Assembly: GCA_937876465.1 (NCBI GenBank)
Contig: CALEHV010000044.1
Span: 14,332-78,331, forward strand
Reading direction: 5' to 3'
Length of the DNA stretch: 64,000 bases
Source: an uncultured Bacillota bacterium
GTDB lineage: Bacteria; Bacillota_I; Bacilli_A; RFN20; CAG-826
The notes below the pieces were generated by a model, which was not told the origin of the DNA, made no database searches, and saw only the letters and a list, made by a program, of their open reading frames with translations. Shown one piece after another: positions 55,272 through 63,624 of the stretch (position 1 is the first letter of the stretch; every line of letters starts with the position of its first letter). A program made the translations under genes and the position numbers.

Positions 55272-55994
55272 ATGAAAATTATTACAGGAACTATAGAAGA
55301 ATTAGATGCATTAGTTGCACAAGAATTTGTTAAGGTTGTTAACAAGAAACCAAATGCAGTTTTAGGCCTTGCTACAGGCACGACTCCAATTGGTGTTTAC
55401 GCAAATTTAAGTAAAATGTGTAAAGAACACAAAGTGTCCTTTACAGGTGTTAAAACATATAACCTTGACGAATATAAAGGAATTGATCCTGAAAACGATC
55501 AATCATATCGTTACTTCATGAACAAATATCTTTTCAGCTGTATTGATGTAAAAATCGAAAATACACATGTTCTTTCTGGCAAGATTGCTAGTGATGCAGA
55601 AGCTGAAAAATACGATGAAGAAATCGCTAATGCAGGTGGAATTGATATTCAAATTTTAGGTATTGGTTCAAACGGTCATATCGCTTTTAACGAGCCAGGT
55701 ACTAAGTTTGATAGCAAGACGCATATTGTTGCTCTTACTGAATCCACAATTAAAGATAATTCTCGTTTATTTAAGTCAATCGATGAGGTTCCTACCCATG
55801 CTATTACAATGGGTTTAGCAACAATTGTGAAAGCTAAGAAAATTGTCTTAGTTGCCTATGGCAAAAACAAAGCCCTAGCTATTAAGAAACTTATTGAAGA
55901 TGAACCAAGTGAATCACTTCCATGTTCAATATTGAAAAAGCATCCAGATTGCACAATATATGTAGATGAGGATGCTTACTCATTGATGAAATAA
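55272..55994 (+). CDS. nagB: Glucosamine-6-phosphate deaminase
   Basis: A 240-residue NagB converting glucosamine-6-phosphate to fructose-6-phosphate and ammonia. Signatures: LGLATGTTPIGVY (phosphate loop), YNLDEYKG (catalytic Asp) and LGIGSNGHIAFNEPG. No nagA or nag regulator is adjacent. AAAAGG precedes the ATG. Its last 19 nt overlap the 3' end of the converging glycosyltransferase gene. Confidence 0.96.
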   Translation: MKIITGTIEELDALVAQEFVKVVNKKPNAVLGLATGTTPIGVYANLSKMCKEHKVSFTGVKTYNLDEYKGIDPENDQSYRYFMNKYLFSCIDVKIENTHVLSGKIASDAEAEKYDEEIANAGGIDIQILGIGSNGHIAFNEPGTKFDSKTHIVALTESTIKDNSRLFKSIDEVPTHAITMGLATIVKAKKIVLVAYGKNKALAIKKLIEDEPSESLPCSILKKHPDCTIYVDEDAYSLMK

Positions 55995-56920
55995 TCTTTA
56001 ATAAATTTTTCCCAAGGAACTCCGTTTAATTCGAGAGTTCCTTTCTTTTTGAGAATCTTTAATGAATTTTTACATTCAACTTTTAATTTTTTGTATTCTT
56101 CTTTGGTATATCCAGATTTAATTATTTGTCTATCTCCCCAAATTAGAAGATGTCTTCTCGCATTTAAATTTAAATACATTTTTAATAGAGTTGGTTCTTT
56201 CTTTTCGATTAAAAATCTTTCAGTAGCAAATATCTTAATAAACCAAGGAATACGAGTGGTGTCTTTTGCACTTGTGGTCGATTCGTATGTTTTATCGTAA
56301 TAGTAAATTGGTTTAGAAATTAAGACTAATTTTGAACAATTCATGAATATTTGGAAATTTGTCAAAACGTCCTCTCTTATTATGTTTTCTGGTGGCAAAA
56401 TGAATGATTTTCCTTGCAAAAGTTCTGTTTTATAGATTTTGTTCCACATGAAACCATGCATGAAACTATCTTGCATTAAGGCTTTCAACATGCCTTTTCG
56501 ATCATATGTTTTATTTTTAGAAAAGAAGTTCTTTTTTGCTTTTCCGTTTCTAACATAATAGTAACTTGAAGCAACAATATCAGCATTGGTTTCTTTTATC
56601 TTGCTAACCATTATTTCTACAGCGTCTTCTCTATAGTAATCGTCGCCATCTATAAACATTAGGTATTCACCTTTAGCTTCTTTTATTCCACGCAATCTAG
56701 CAAAGCCAACAGAGCGAGTTGTAACATCAATATTTTTAATGTTTGAGTTTTTCTCAATGAAAGAATTAATAATGCTTAAAGTATTATCCTTACAAGGATC
56801 TGAAACGCAAATAACTTCAAATGAATAGGAAGTCTTTTGGTTAAGAATTGATTCTAAACAACGAGTAATACTTCTTTCGTTGTTATAGACAGGGATAATA
56901 ATTGAAACATCATATTCCAT
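55976..56920 (-). CDS. Family 2 glycosyltransferase
   Basis: A 314-residue GT-A enzyme starting MEYDVSIIIPVYNNERSITRC. VCVSDPCKDNT and FIDGDDYY (DxD-type) mark the nucleotide-sugar site. No membrane helix is evident, so it probably acts at the inner face of the membrane on surface glycans. The ATG at 56920 is chosen because it fits the family and TATAAT lies 9 nt upstream; a longer frame to 57061 would run into the divergent neighbour. Donor and acceptor are unknown. Confidence 0.87.
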   Translation of the reverse strand: MEYDVSIIIPVYNNERSITRCLESILNQKTSYSFEVICVSDPCKDNTLSIINSFIEKNSNIKNIDVTTRSVGFARLRGIKEAKGEYLMFIDGDDYYREDAVEIMVSKIKETNADIVASSYYYVRNGKAKKNFFSKNKTYDRKGMLKALMQDSFMHGFMWNKIYKTELLQGKSFILPPENIIREDVLTNFQIFMNCSKLVLISKPIYYYDKTYESTTSAKDTTRIPWFIKIFATERFLIEKKEPTLLKMYLNLNARRHLLIWGDRQIIKSGYTKEEYKKLKVECKNSLKILKKKGTLELNGVPWEKFIKDYFINE

Positions 56921-56999
56921 AACTTCTTTATTATAAATGGTATTTGATTGCATATCACTAAAGTAAAGTGTTATATTTAAAAAAACTAAGGATTTAATT

Positions 57000-57485
57000 A
57001 TGAAAAGATCGTTGTTCGTGTTGTGTTCCGCATTTGCATTAGTCTCTTTGTGTGGCTGCAATAATGGTGGAACAACAACTAGTGAAAGTCCTATAACTTC
57101 TACTTCAGCTTTTATTACAGATTGGACTCAAGAAGAAAAAGAAATGATGTCTTCTAACTTGTTTGGACAAATAGTTCCTTTTTATTATGTTATGGGTCAA
57201 AAAATGGAAAACAAAATGGATTCTGAATATCCACATATACATATAGGTGCTGAAAGAGGTACTATACAGCACGCACAAGGTTTACAAACTATATTGCGTG
57301 ATGGTGGTTGGACAATTGCGTTAGCATTAGGAGAATATGCTCCTTGGCCTTCATTTTTCTCTGCTCAAAAGAATGTTGGTTCTGATAAGCATCTAGAAAT
57401 TCAAGTTTTTCTTGGAGTTGAAGGCGAAGAACCTACTGCAGGAAAATGGAATTACGATATATTCCCTTGTAATGGTTTAATGTAA
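57000..57485 (+). CDS. Putative lipoprotein
   Basis: A 161-residue exported protein with a signal ending VSLCGCNNGG, a lipobox with Cys20 as the lipidation site, then a Thr/Ser linker and a globular domain of about 120 residues (HIHIGAERGTIQHAQGLQ, then WTIALALGEYAPWPSFF). No family is recognised. AAGG precedes the ATG. It is a single-gene unit, divergent from a glycosyltransferase and closed by a terminator. Confidence 0.75.
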   Translation: MKRSLFVLCSAFALVSLCGCNNGGTTTSESPITSTSAFITDWTQEEKEMMSSNLFGQIVPFYYVMGQKMENKMDSEYPHIHIGAERGTIQHAQGLQTILRDGGWTIALALGEYAPWPSFFSAQKNVGSDKHLEIQVFLGVEGEEPTAGKWNYDIFPCNGLM

Positions 57486-57489
57486 TAGT

Positions 57490-57514
57490 AAAAAGATTTT
57501 TATTAAATCTTTTT
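57490..57514 (+). terminator. Terminator after the lipoprotein gene
   Basis: AAAAAGATTT, loop TTATT and AAATCTTTTT form a 10-bp stem ending in T-rich DNA. Confidence 0.8.
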
Positions 57515-57538
57515 ATTGAATATAAGAAAAGTATTGTT

Positions 57539-57544
57539 TAAAAT
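57539..57544 (+). promoter_or_regulatory. rarA -10 box, leaderless GTG start
   Basis: TAAAAT ends 6 nt before GTG 57551, with no Shine-Dalgarno. Confidence 0.55.
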
Positions 57545-57550
57545 AAATGT

Positions 57551-58792
57551 GTGCAAAAACCTTTAGCTGATTTATTAAGACCAACTTCTTTAGATGAAAT
57601 GTTTGGCCAAAAGCACCTTTTAAATAAAGGTAGTGTTTTCCGTAAAGTAATTGAAGCTAATCATGTTCCAAATATGATTTTTTATGGACCTCCAGGAGTT
57701 GGAAAGACAACGATGGCTAACATCATTGCTAATTCAACAAATAAAGCCTTATATAAATTAAACGGAACAACCGCATCTACTGAAGATATAAAAGAAGTAA
57801 TTGGAGAAATTAATTCTGTATTCTCACAAAATGGAATCCTTCTATATCTAGACGAGATTCAATATTTAAACAAAAAGCAACAACAATCATTATTAGAGTT
57901 TGTTGAAAGCGGTGATATTACTTTAATTGCTTCAACTACTGAAAATCCTTATTTCTATATCTACCCAGCATTACTTTCTAGATGTACAGTTTTTGAGTTT
58001 AAACCTATAGAAATTGATGAGATTAAAAAAGGTTTATTAGCCGCTTCTAAAAAGCAAAATATTAAGGTTGAAGAAGACGCTTTAGAATTATTAGCTTTGT
58101 CTGCTAATGGAGATATGAGAAAAGCCTTTAATAATTTCGATTTTCTTTGCAAATCTCTAACAAAATCCGAAAAAATTACCAAAGAAATGGTCGATAATAT
58201 CGTAATTAAAGCCAATATTTCATATGACCGTAGCAAGGACCATCATTTCGATAATTTATCTGCTTTTATGAAGTCTTTGAGAGGCTCTGATCCAGATGCA
58301 GCAATCTTCTATTTATGTAAGTTGTTGGAAGGCGGAGATCTTATAGCAGCTAGCCGTAGATTATTGTGTTCTGTAAATGAGGATGTTGGTTTAGCTTATC
58401 CTCAACTAATTCCTATAGTTAAAGCATGCGTTGACAGTGCTCTTCAACTTGGAATGCCAGAAGCCAGATTGCCTTTATCTAACGCAACTTTATTAATTGC
58501 AAATGCACCTAAATCCAATTCTTCTTATAAAGCATATGCCGCCGCAGAATTTGATATTAAGATGGGCAAAGGAACAAGCGTTCCAAGACAATTGCAAAAT
58601 ACACACTATGATGGTGAAGATGCTTCTATTAAAGGACAGAACTATAAGTATCCTCACGATTACAAAAATCATTATGTGAAACAGCAATATTTACCAGATG
58701 ATTTAAAAGATAGCGTTTATTATGTTCCACAAGATAATAAAAACGAGAATCTTACAAAGGAATTCTGGTCAAAAATTAAAAACAAAAAATAG
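57551..58792 (+). CDS. rarA: Replication-associated recombination protein A
   Basis: A 413-residue AAA+ ATPase of the RarA/MgsA/WRNIP1 family acting at stalled forks. The N-terminus QKPLADLLRPTSLDEMFGQKH, Walker A GPPGVGKTT, Walker B YLDEIQ and the C-terminal tetramerisation/clamp-loader-like domain with KMGKGTSVPRQLQN are all present. It starts at GTG with a -10 box 6 nt upstream, an apparent leaderless mRNA. Length is normal for Firmicutes. Confidence 0.94.
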   Translation: MQKPLADLLRPTSLDEMFGQKHLLNKGSVFRKVIEANHVPNMIFYGPPGVGKTTMANIIANSTNKALYKLNGTTASTEDIKEVIGEINSVFSQNGILLYLDEIQYLNKKQQQSLLEFVESGDITLIASTTENPYFYIYPALLSRCTVFEFKPIEIDEIKKGLLAASKKQNIKVEEDALELLALSANGDMRKAFNNFDFLCKSLTKSEKITKEMVDNIVIKANISYDRSKDHHFDNLSAFMKSLRGSDPDAAIFYLCKLLEGGDLIAASRRLLCSVNEDVGLAYPQLIPIVKACVDSALQLGMPEARLPLSNATLLIANAPKSNSSYKAYAAAEFDIKMGKGTSVPRQLQNTHYDGEDASIKGQNYKYPHDYKNHYVKQQYLPDDLKDSVYYVPQDNKNENLTKEFWSKIKNKK

Positions 58793-58867
58793 GACAAATT
58801 GTCCTCCTAAAGAAAAGTAAAGGGGACAAAATGTCCTTTTTTTATTTACAAATGAGGACAAAATGGG
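58792..58867 (+). promoter_or_regulatory. Three GGACAAA repeats at the toxin-antitoxin promoter
   Basis: GGACAAATTGTCC (58792-58804), GGACAAAATGTCC (58824-58836) and GGACAAAATGGG (58856-58867). The third sits between TTTACA (58844-58849) and TATTCT (58868-58873), an 18-nt spacer. They look like binding sites for the HTH protein encoded next. The middle repeat also forms a terminator-like hairpin (58819-58843, T run) for rarA. Confidence 0.6.
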
Positions 58868-58885
58868 TATTCTATTAATAGAACT

Positions 58886-59365
58886 ATGGGATTAAGAGAA
58901 TTTAGAAAACTGAATTTTGTTACTCAAAAGGATGCTGCCTTAATTTTAGGGATACCTGTTAGGACGTTAAGACGATATGAAAATAATGAATCGTACGGAA
59001 ACATTCATAAACGTTCTATGTTTCTTAAAATTTTGGAAGAAAATTGTTCTATAACAGAAACAAAGGGTTTATTAACAATAGAACAAATAAAACAAAAAAT
59101 CAGCGAACTTTTTGATAACGAATACAAAAACCTGGTGGATTTTTGTTATTTGTTTGGAAGTTATGCAAAAGGGAACGCCAAAGAAAACAGTGATGTTGAC
59201 TTATATATTTCTTCTTCTTTGACAGGATTTGATTTTGTGGGGTTAATTGAGAGAGTAAGACAAGTCTTACACAAAAATGTTGATATGTTGCGTACAAGCG
59301 AATTAATCAACAACACAATTTTAATGAATGAAATAATGAAAGAAGGAATCAAAATTTATGGATGA
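58886..59365 (+). CDS. HTH-MNT nucleotidyltransferase antitoxin (MntA-like)
   Basis: A 159-residue fusion: an N-terminal helix-turn-helix (FVTQKDAALILGIPVRTLRRYE, about residues 11-32) and a minimal nucleotidyltransferase domain with GSYAKG (91-96) and the metal Asp pair in NSDVDLY (D103, D105). In MntA-HepT systems the MNT enzyme AMPylates the HEPN toxin to silence it. The fused HTH and upstream repeats suggest it also represses its own promoter. The ATG is about 12 nt after the -10 box. It overlaps the HEPN gene by 8 nt. Confidence 0.85.
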   Translation: MGLREFRKLNFVTQKDAALILGIPVRTLRRYENNESYGNIHKRSMFLKILEENCSITETKGLLTIEQIKQKISELFDNEYKNLVDFCYLFGSYAKGNAKENSDVDLYISSSLTGFDFVGLIERVRQVLHKNVDMLRTSELINNTILMNEIMKEGIKIYG

Positions 59366-59714
59366 AAAGTCAGATGGTTTTTACATTAGAAAAGCGTTAA
59401 CTGAGATAGAAATAATTATTAACTATACGAAAGATATAACATTTGAAGAATTTGTTAATGATGTTAAAACAATTGATGCATCAATGTTTAGATTGCAACA
59501 AATGTGCGAACATATTAAAAATATTTCGATTGCTTTTAAAGATCAACATAAAGAAATACATTGGTCTCACATAATTGGTTTTAGAAATCGTATAGTTCAC
59601 GAATACGGGAAAACCGACTATACAACTGTATTTGAAATTATCACTTTTGGAATTTATGAATTAAAAAGTTTGTTTGAAAAAGTTTTATTGATTAAGGTTC
59701 AGACCAATAATTGA
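59358..59714 (+). CDS. HEPN-domain RNase toxin (HepT-like)
   Basis: A 118-residue all-helical HEPN/DUF86 protein. The RNase motif Rx4HxY is intact: R76, H81 and Y83 in FRNRIVHEYG. The Tyr is the known AMPylation target of MntA enzymes. It is the toxin half of the pair with the preceding gene and is translationally coupled by the 8-nt overlap. Its last 30 nt overlap the converging phosphodiesterase gene. Confidence 0.87.
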   Translation: MDEKSDGFYIRKALTEIEIIINYTKDITFEEFVNDVKTIDASMFRLQQMCEHIKNISIAFKDQHKEIHWSHIIGFRNRIVHEYGKTDYTTVFEIITFGIYELKSLFEKVLLIKVQTNN

Positions 59715-60809
59715 TATTTCTAATTCGTCTAAAGAGTTGCCAGCGTGATGTCCCTTAAATGGTACATGTTTTTTCTTGGTTTCTTTCGGCCACTCTAAAG
59801 TTAAATTTGATGTTGCTAAGCCAATAAAATCTCCCATAAAATTTAGAGCGTTTTTAGAAGGCTTTGCATCACCAAAAATCTTTTGTTCAATTGCTTCATC
59901 TTTTGTTAACAGAATGTAGTAATCCTTATAGTATTTGTTAAAGAGATCTTTAAATTCGCTTTCTTTACCTTTTTGAACGTAAAAATTTGCACATCTTTTT
60001 TCTATTGTCATTGGTTTAATTAGCAACGAAGTCAAATCCTCGTGTTTAGCTATATTTTCCCAAGTAACATCAATCATTCCGTGATCAGCAATAACTAATA
60101 CTGCGGTATCAGGGTTCTTTTTAGAATATTTCCTTATCGTTCTTTCAATTTTCTTAATGTTCATATGAACTCTAAAGCTGTTGGTTCCGTACATGTGCAT
60201 CAAGTTATCTGGTGATGGCCAATATGCATATGTAAATCCTTCATCTTTCTCTTTTAGAGAATCAAAAGCATATTTAACAAAGGAATTAAGCTTTCTTACT
60301 TCTTTAGTTTGCTTGTCTACAGGATAGCCAAAGATTGTTTGAGCAATATCTTTACCGTTTTTCTCATTTATGAGTTGAGCAATATCTTTGTATGGACATT
60401 TTTCTTTCATAACATTGTGCTCAGATACTGGTTCTCCAGTTAAATCATCCATATTTGTAAAAACGTTTACGCATTTATCTAATTCTGAAAAATATAAGCA
60501 CCAACCTAACCATCCATTTTCGATTGGGTATTTTCCGCTTAAAAAAGAAGTTGTTGATGCAACTGTGGTAGGTGGAGTAGTTGAAGACATATTGTGTATT
60601 ATGTGGCTTCTAAAAAATGATTTTTCTTTTAAATGTTTTTCTAAAATTGCCTTACCTAATGCATCAAATAGAAAAACAATTACTTTCTTTTTTCCTTCTA
60701 GGACTTTATCAACCTCTGGAATTGTATTGTGAAAAGGTTCAACTCCGAAATGATTTAGAATTGAATTTGATAAGTTTGTTATTGAATTAGAATAATCGGC
60801 TTTGTTCAT
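59685..60809 (-). CDS. Alkaline phosphatase-superfamily phosphodiesterase
   Basis: A 374-residue protein of the nucleotide pyrophosphatase/phosphodiesterase type. KVIVFLFDALGKAI holds the first metal Asp, SSTTPPTTVASTTSFLSG the catalytic Thr region, PDNLMHMYG and VIADHGMIDV further metal ligands, and GHHAGNSLDE the last His. No signal peptide is visible, so it is probably cytoplasmic. ATG 60809 (MNKADYSN) is chosen over 60830 because a minus-strand TATCAT lies 6 nt upstream of it. Substrate is unknown. Confidence 0.85.
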   Translation of the reverse strand: MNKADYSNSITNLSNSILNHFGVEPFHNTIPEVDKVLEGKKKVIVFLFDALGKAILEKHLKEKSFFRSHIIHNMSSTTPPTTVASTTSFLSGKYPIENGWLGWCLYFSELDKCVNVFTNMDDLTGEPVSEHNVMKEKCPYKDIAQLINEKNGKDIAQTIFGYPVDKQTKEVRKLNSFVKYAFDSLKEKDEGFTYAYWPSPDNLMHMYGTNSFRVHMNIKKIERTIRKYSKKNPDTAVLVIADHGMIDVTWENIAKHEDLTSLLIKPMTIEKRCANFYVQKGKESEFKDLFNKYYKDYYILLTKDEAIEQKIFGDAKPSKNALNFMGDFIGLATSNLTLEWPKETKKKHVPFKGHHAGNSLDELEISIIGLNLNQ

Positions 60810-60900
60810 ACAATAATGATACATTATCAAAATAATATAAAAAGATAAAACTTGTATGGGTAAATTTACACATATAACTTGAAAAAATAAATAATTTTTT

Positions 60901-60906
60901 TATAAT
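60901..60906 (+). promoter_or_regulatory. -10 box, leaderless start
   Basis: TATAAT ends 6 nt before ATG 60913. GGAA between them is too close to be a normal ribosome site. Confidence 0.55.
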
Positions 60907-60912
60907 GGAAAC

Positions 60913-61755
60913 ATGAAATTTAACCTAGATATTAAAAAAGATATTGAATATTGCCTTGAATCAAAGAAAATTGATTTAGAATCTTTTTGCAAGGAAGCCG
61001 GGATATCTAGAAAAACATTATTTAATCAGTCTTTAAATCCTTCCAATTATAAGACAATAAATAAAATTTATGATGGTCTATATAGACTGGGATTTCGAGT
61101 TAATAAAATCAAATCTGAAATATTTTTTGAAAACGATACAAATAACAGCATTATTTTATATCACGGTTCAAAAAACGGAATAAATGAAATTTATTGTGAT
61201 GGATCTAGAGAAGATTGCGATTTTGGGAAGGGGTTTTATCTAACAAAATCATACCAATCTGCATTATCCTTCATAGAAGATTTTCCTATGCCATCTATTT
61301 ACGCTTTTAGATTGCACTTGGAAAACTTAAATGTTGTCGAGCTTAATTCATCAATTGAATGGATGATTCTTATTTGCTATTTTAGGAAACATTTAGACAT
61401 TTCTGATGCTTTCAATGATTTGCTAGTTAAAGTTAAAAATGCTGATATTATTATTGCTCCTATTGCAGATAATAAAATGTTTGAAATATTAAATGATTTT
61501 ATAAAGGGATTAATCACTACAACACAAGCTCTTCATGCATTAAGTGCGTCAAGTTTGGGAAAACAATATGTAATTAAGACCCAAAAAGCTCTAAACCAAT
61601 TAAATTTCATTTCAAATATGTTTCCGTGCTCAGAAGAAAAAAGAGCATCAAAAAGAAATTCTCTTGAAAGAGCTAATGAAATAGAGACTAAGTTGTTTTA
61701 CGCAAAAAGGGAATATAGAAAACAAGGAAAATATATAGACGAGATATTAAAATGA
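60913..61755 (+). CDS. HTH-DUF3990 (ADP-ribosyltransferase-like) protein
   Basis: A 280-residue protein. Residues 1-70 look like a degenerate HTH (LESFCKEAGISRKTLFNQSL). Then ILYHGSKNGINEI and DFGKGFYLT match the start of DUF3990, an ADP-ribosyltransferase-like domain commonly encoded in toxin-antitoxin-like pairs. The C-terminal half is helical. The next gene begins 4 nt inside its end, as expected of a two-gene module. A toxin role is inference. Confidence 0.7.
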   Translation: MKFNLDIKKDIEYCLESKKIDLESFCKEAGISRKTLFNQSLNPSNYKTINKIYDGLYRLGFRVNKIKSEIFFENDTNNSIILYHGSKNGINEIYCDGSREDCDFGKGFYLTKSYQSALSFIEDFPMPSIYAFRLHLENLNVVELNSSIEWMILICYFRKHLDISDAFNDLLVKVKNADIIIAPIADNKMFEILNDFIKGLITTTQALHALSASSLGKQYVIKTQKALNQLNFISNMFPCSEEKRASKRNSLERANEIETKLFYAKREYRKQGKYIDEILK

Positions 61756-62234
61756 AAAAATTAGATTTATTAGGCTTAAAATTTTGTAAATATCAAGCAG
61801 AAATATTTGAACAGTCAAATAGACGTTTTATGTGTTCATCAAAACTTTTTATTCGTCGCTTTTTTAATTCTAATTTTGCATTTTGTCTTGACTTACCAAA
61901 AGATAAAATATTTTCGTTTGAAATTGAAGAATGCTTTGCAAGTATTATCGACGAATATGGAGATTCAACATATGGAAGCGAAAAGTTCAATGATAAAGTA
62001 ATGTATTATTTGGGATATTTAACAAGGTATATATGCTATACTCGCGAAATGACTTCTTCTCATTTGTTTAGTGTTATTGATGTATACGATATAGCTCGCA
62101 ATTATTATACATACCATACACAAGACGAAGAATGGGTTATTGCTACATTGTTAGAAAAACAAAATTTGACTGAAAACGATTTGAACGAAGAAGAGATATT
62201 AAAAAATCTTTTTAGAAAACTAGATAAGAAGTAA
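61752..62234 (+). CDS. Putative partner of the DUF3990 protein
   Basis: A 160-residue soluble, largely helical protein with no recognised family. It contains FYxT-like aromatic stretches (YYLGYLTRYICYTREM, YDIARNYYTYHTQDEEW). Tight ATGA overlap with the DUF3990 gene suggests they work together, for example as toxin and antitoxin. DUF3990 partners are often small DUF3791 proteins, but this one is longer and the match is not clear. Confidence 0.6.
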   Translation: MKKLDLLGLKFCKYQAEIFEQSNRRFMCSSKLFIRRFFNSNFAFCLDLPKDKIFSFEIEECFASIIDEYGDSTYGSEKFNDKVMYYLGYLTRYICYTREMTSSHLFSVIDVYDIARNYYTYHTQDEEWVIATLLEKQNLTENDLNEEEILKNLFRKLDKK

Positions 62235-62257
62235 TTTTTGCTAATCAGATTTTCGTT

Positions 62258-62263
62258 TACAAT
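62258..62263 (+). promoter_or_regulatory. -10 box, leaderless start
   Basis: TACAAT ends 6 nt before ATG 62270, with no Shine-Dalgarno. Confidence 0.55.
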
Positions 62264-62269
62264 AAAATT

Positions 62270-63199
62270 ATGCAAAAAAGAAAAATAATTATAGATTGTG
62301 ATCCTGGTCATGATGACGCAGTTGCTATTATGATGGCAGGTTCTGCCCCATCATTAGAACTGCTTGCTTTAACAGTTGAATCAGGTAACCAAACATTAGA
62401 AAAAACCGGCAAAAACGCCTTAAATTTAGTTCAATACCTTAATTTAGATGTTCCTGTAGCGCTTGGTGCAAACCATCCTTTAAAGAGAGATCCTCAAACA
62501 TGTGCAGCGGTTCATGGAGAGTCCGGATTAGATGGCTACACATTCCCAGAACTTAAGATTAATTTTGATAAAAGAGACGCCGTTACTTTAATGAAAGATT
62601 TACTTTTAGAAAACGATAAAGTAACTCTTGTTCCAACTGGTCCATTAACCAATATTGCATTACTACTGAAGAATCATCCTGAAGTAAAAAGTCATATTGA
62701 AGAAATAGTCTTAATGGGCGGAACAATTGGACATGGAAATGTTACTCCAGCTGCAGAATTTAATATTCTTTGTGATCCAGAAGCGGCTGATATAGTTTTT
62801 AATTCAGGTCTCACAGTTAAAATGATGGGACTTGATGTTACTAGAAGAGTTTTAGTAACTCCAGATGTAATGGAAAGAATGAAGAAAGTTGGAAATAGAG
62901 TTTCTGACTTGTTCCATGCATTGATGGTTGCATTTAATGCAAACCAAAAGAAAGTATTTGGATTTGATGGAGGCCCTCTCCACGATCCTGTAACAATTGT
63001 TTACTTAATGAATCCAGATGTAGTCAAGCTTCAATATATGAATGTTGAAATTGATACCACAGGTGGATGTTCATACGGAAGAACAAATTGTGATCAATTC
63101 AATTATTTGCATAAAGAGCCGAATGCTTATGTTGCAGTGGACATTGATGTAAATAAATATTGGGATGAAATAGAAAAAGGCTTGAGGCATTATAATTAG
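62270..63199 (+). CDS. Inosine/uridine-preferring nucleoside hydrolase
   Basis: A 309-residue IU-nucleoside hydrolase. The calcium-binding N-terminus IDCDPGHDDAVAIMMA, VHGESGLDG, VPTGPLTNIAL, AEFNILCDPEAA and HDPVT are all present. It splits ribonucleosides into base and ribose for salvage. The RihA/B/C subtype is unresolved. The mRNA looks leaderless. A terminator stem overlaps the last codons. Confidence 0.93.
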   Translation: MQKRKIIIDCDPGHDDAVAIMMAGSAPSLELLALTVESGNQTLEKTGKNALNLVQYLNLDVPVALGANHPLKRDPQTCAAVHGESGLDGYTFPELKINFDKRDAVTLMKDLLLENDKVTLVPTGPLTNIALLLKNHPEVKSHIEEIVLMGGTIGHGNVTPAAEFNILCDPEAADIVFNSGLTVKMMGLDVTRRVLVTPDVMERMKKVGNRVSDLFHALMVAFNANQKKVFGFDGGPLHDPVTIVYLMNPDVVKLQYMNVEIDTTGGCSYGRTNCDQFNYLHKEPNAYVAVDIDVNKYWDEIEKGLRHYN

Positions 63200-63216
63200 G
63201 TTCTCAAGCCTTTTTA
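63176..63216 (+). terminator. Terminator overlapping the nucleoside hydrolase end
   Basis: AAAGGCTTGAG (within the coding end) pairs with CTCAAGCCTTT across 16 nt, followed by T residues. Confidence 0.85.
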
Positions 63217-63600
63217 TTAAAAATAAAAATTATTTTTTCGCGACTTATGATTTTCTGTTTAGCAAGACAAAACTTTGTATGTACGTTAAGGCAATTTAAA
63301 TCCAGCAAATTCTTAAGACTTAAACAAGAAATTGAATATCATTAAATAATTTAATACGAATACAACTGTATTTTATGTATATATTTACCGGCAAGAAAAC
63401 ATTAGCAATTGATTAAGGAGTTTTCCGAGTTTCCTTCAATTTAAAAAATGACTTGATAATACTTAAATAAAAAAGTTCCTTATTTATGAGCAAAATTTAT
63501 TCTATTTACTTAAGAGATAGAAATATTTTATATTTAAACAATATGAACAAAAAATTAAACATGATTGATTGTATTAAAGTGTTTTTTCTTTCGATAAAAT
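63217..63600. other. Non-coding AT-rich stretch
   Basis: No reading frame, RNA gene or repeat could be supported here; stops are frequent in all frames. TAAAAT at 63595-63600 is a probable -10 for the next gene; an upstream -35 is weak. Confidence 0.6.
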
Positions 63601-63624
63601 AAAAATGCGAAAAGGAGAAATTGC

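Noticed and set aside
56921..57061. N-terminal extension of the minus-strand glycosyltransferase
   Set aside because: It would overlap the divergent lipoprotein gene and its promoter; the GT2 domain starts at MEYDVSIIIPVYN with a -10 box just upstream.
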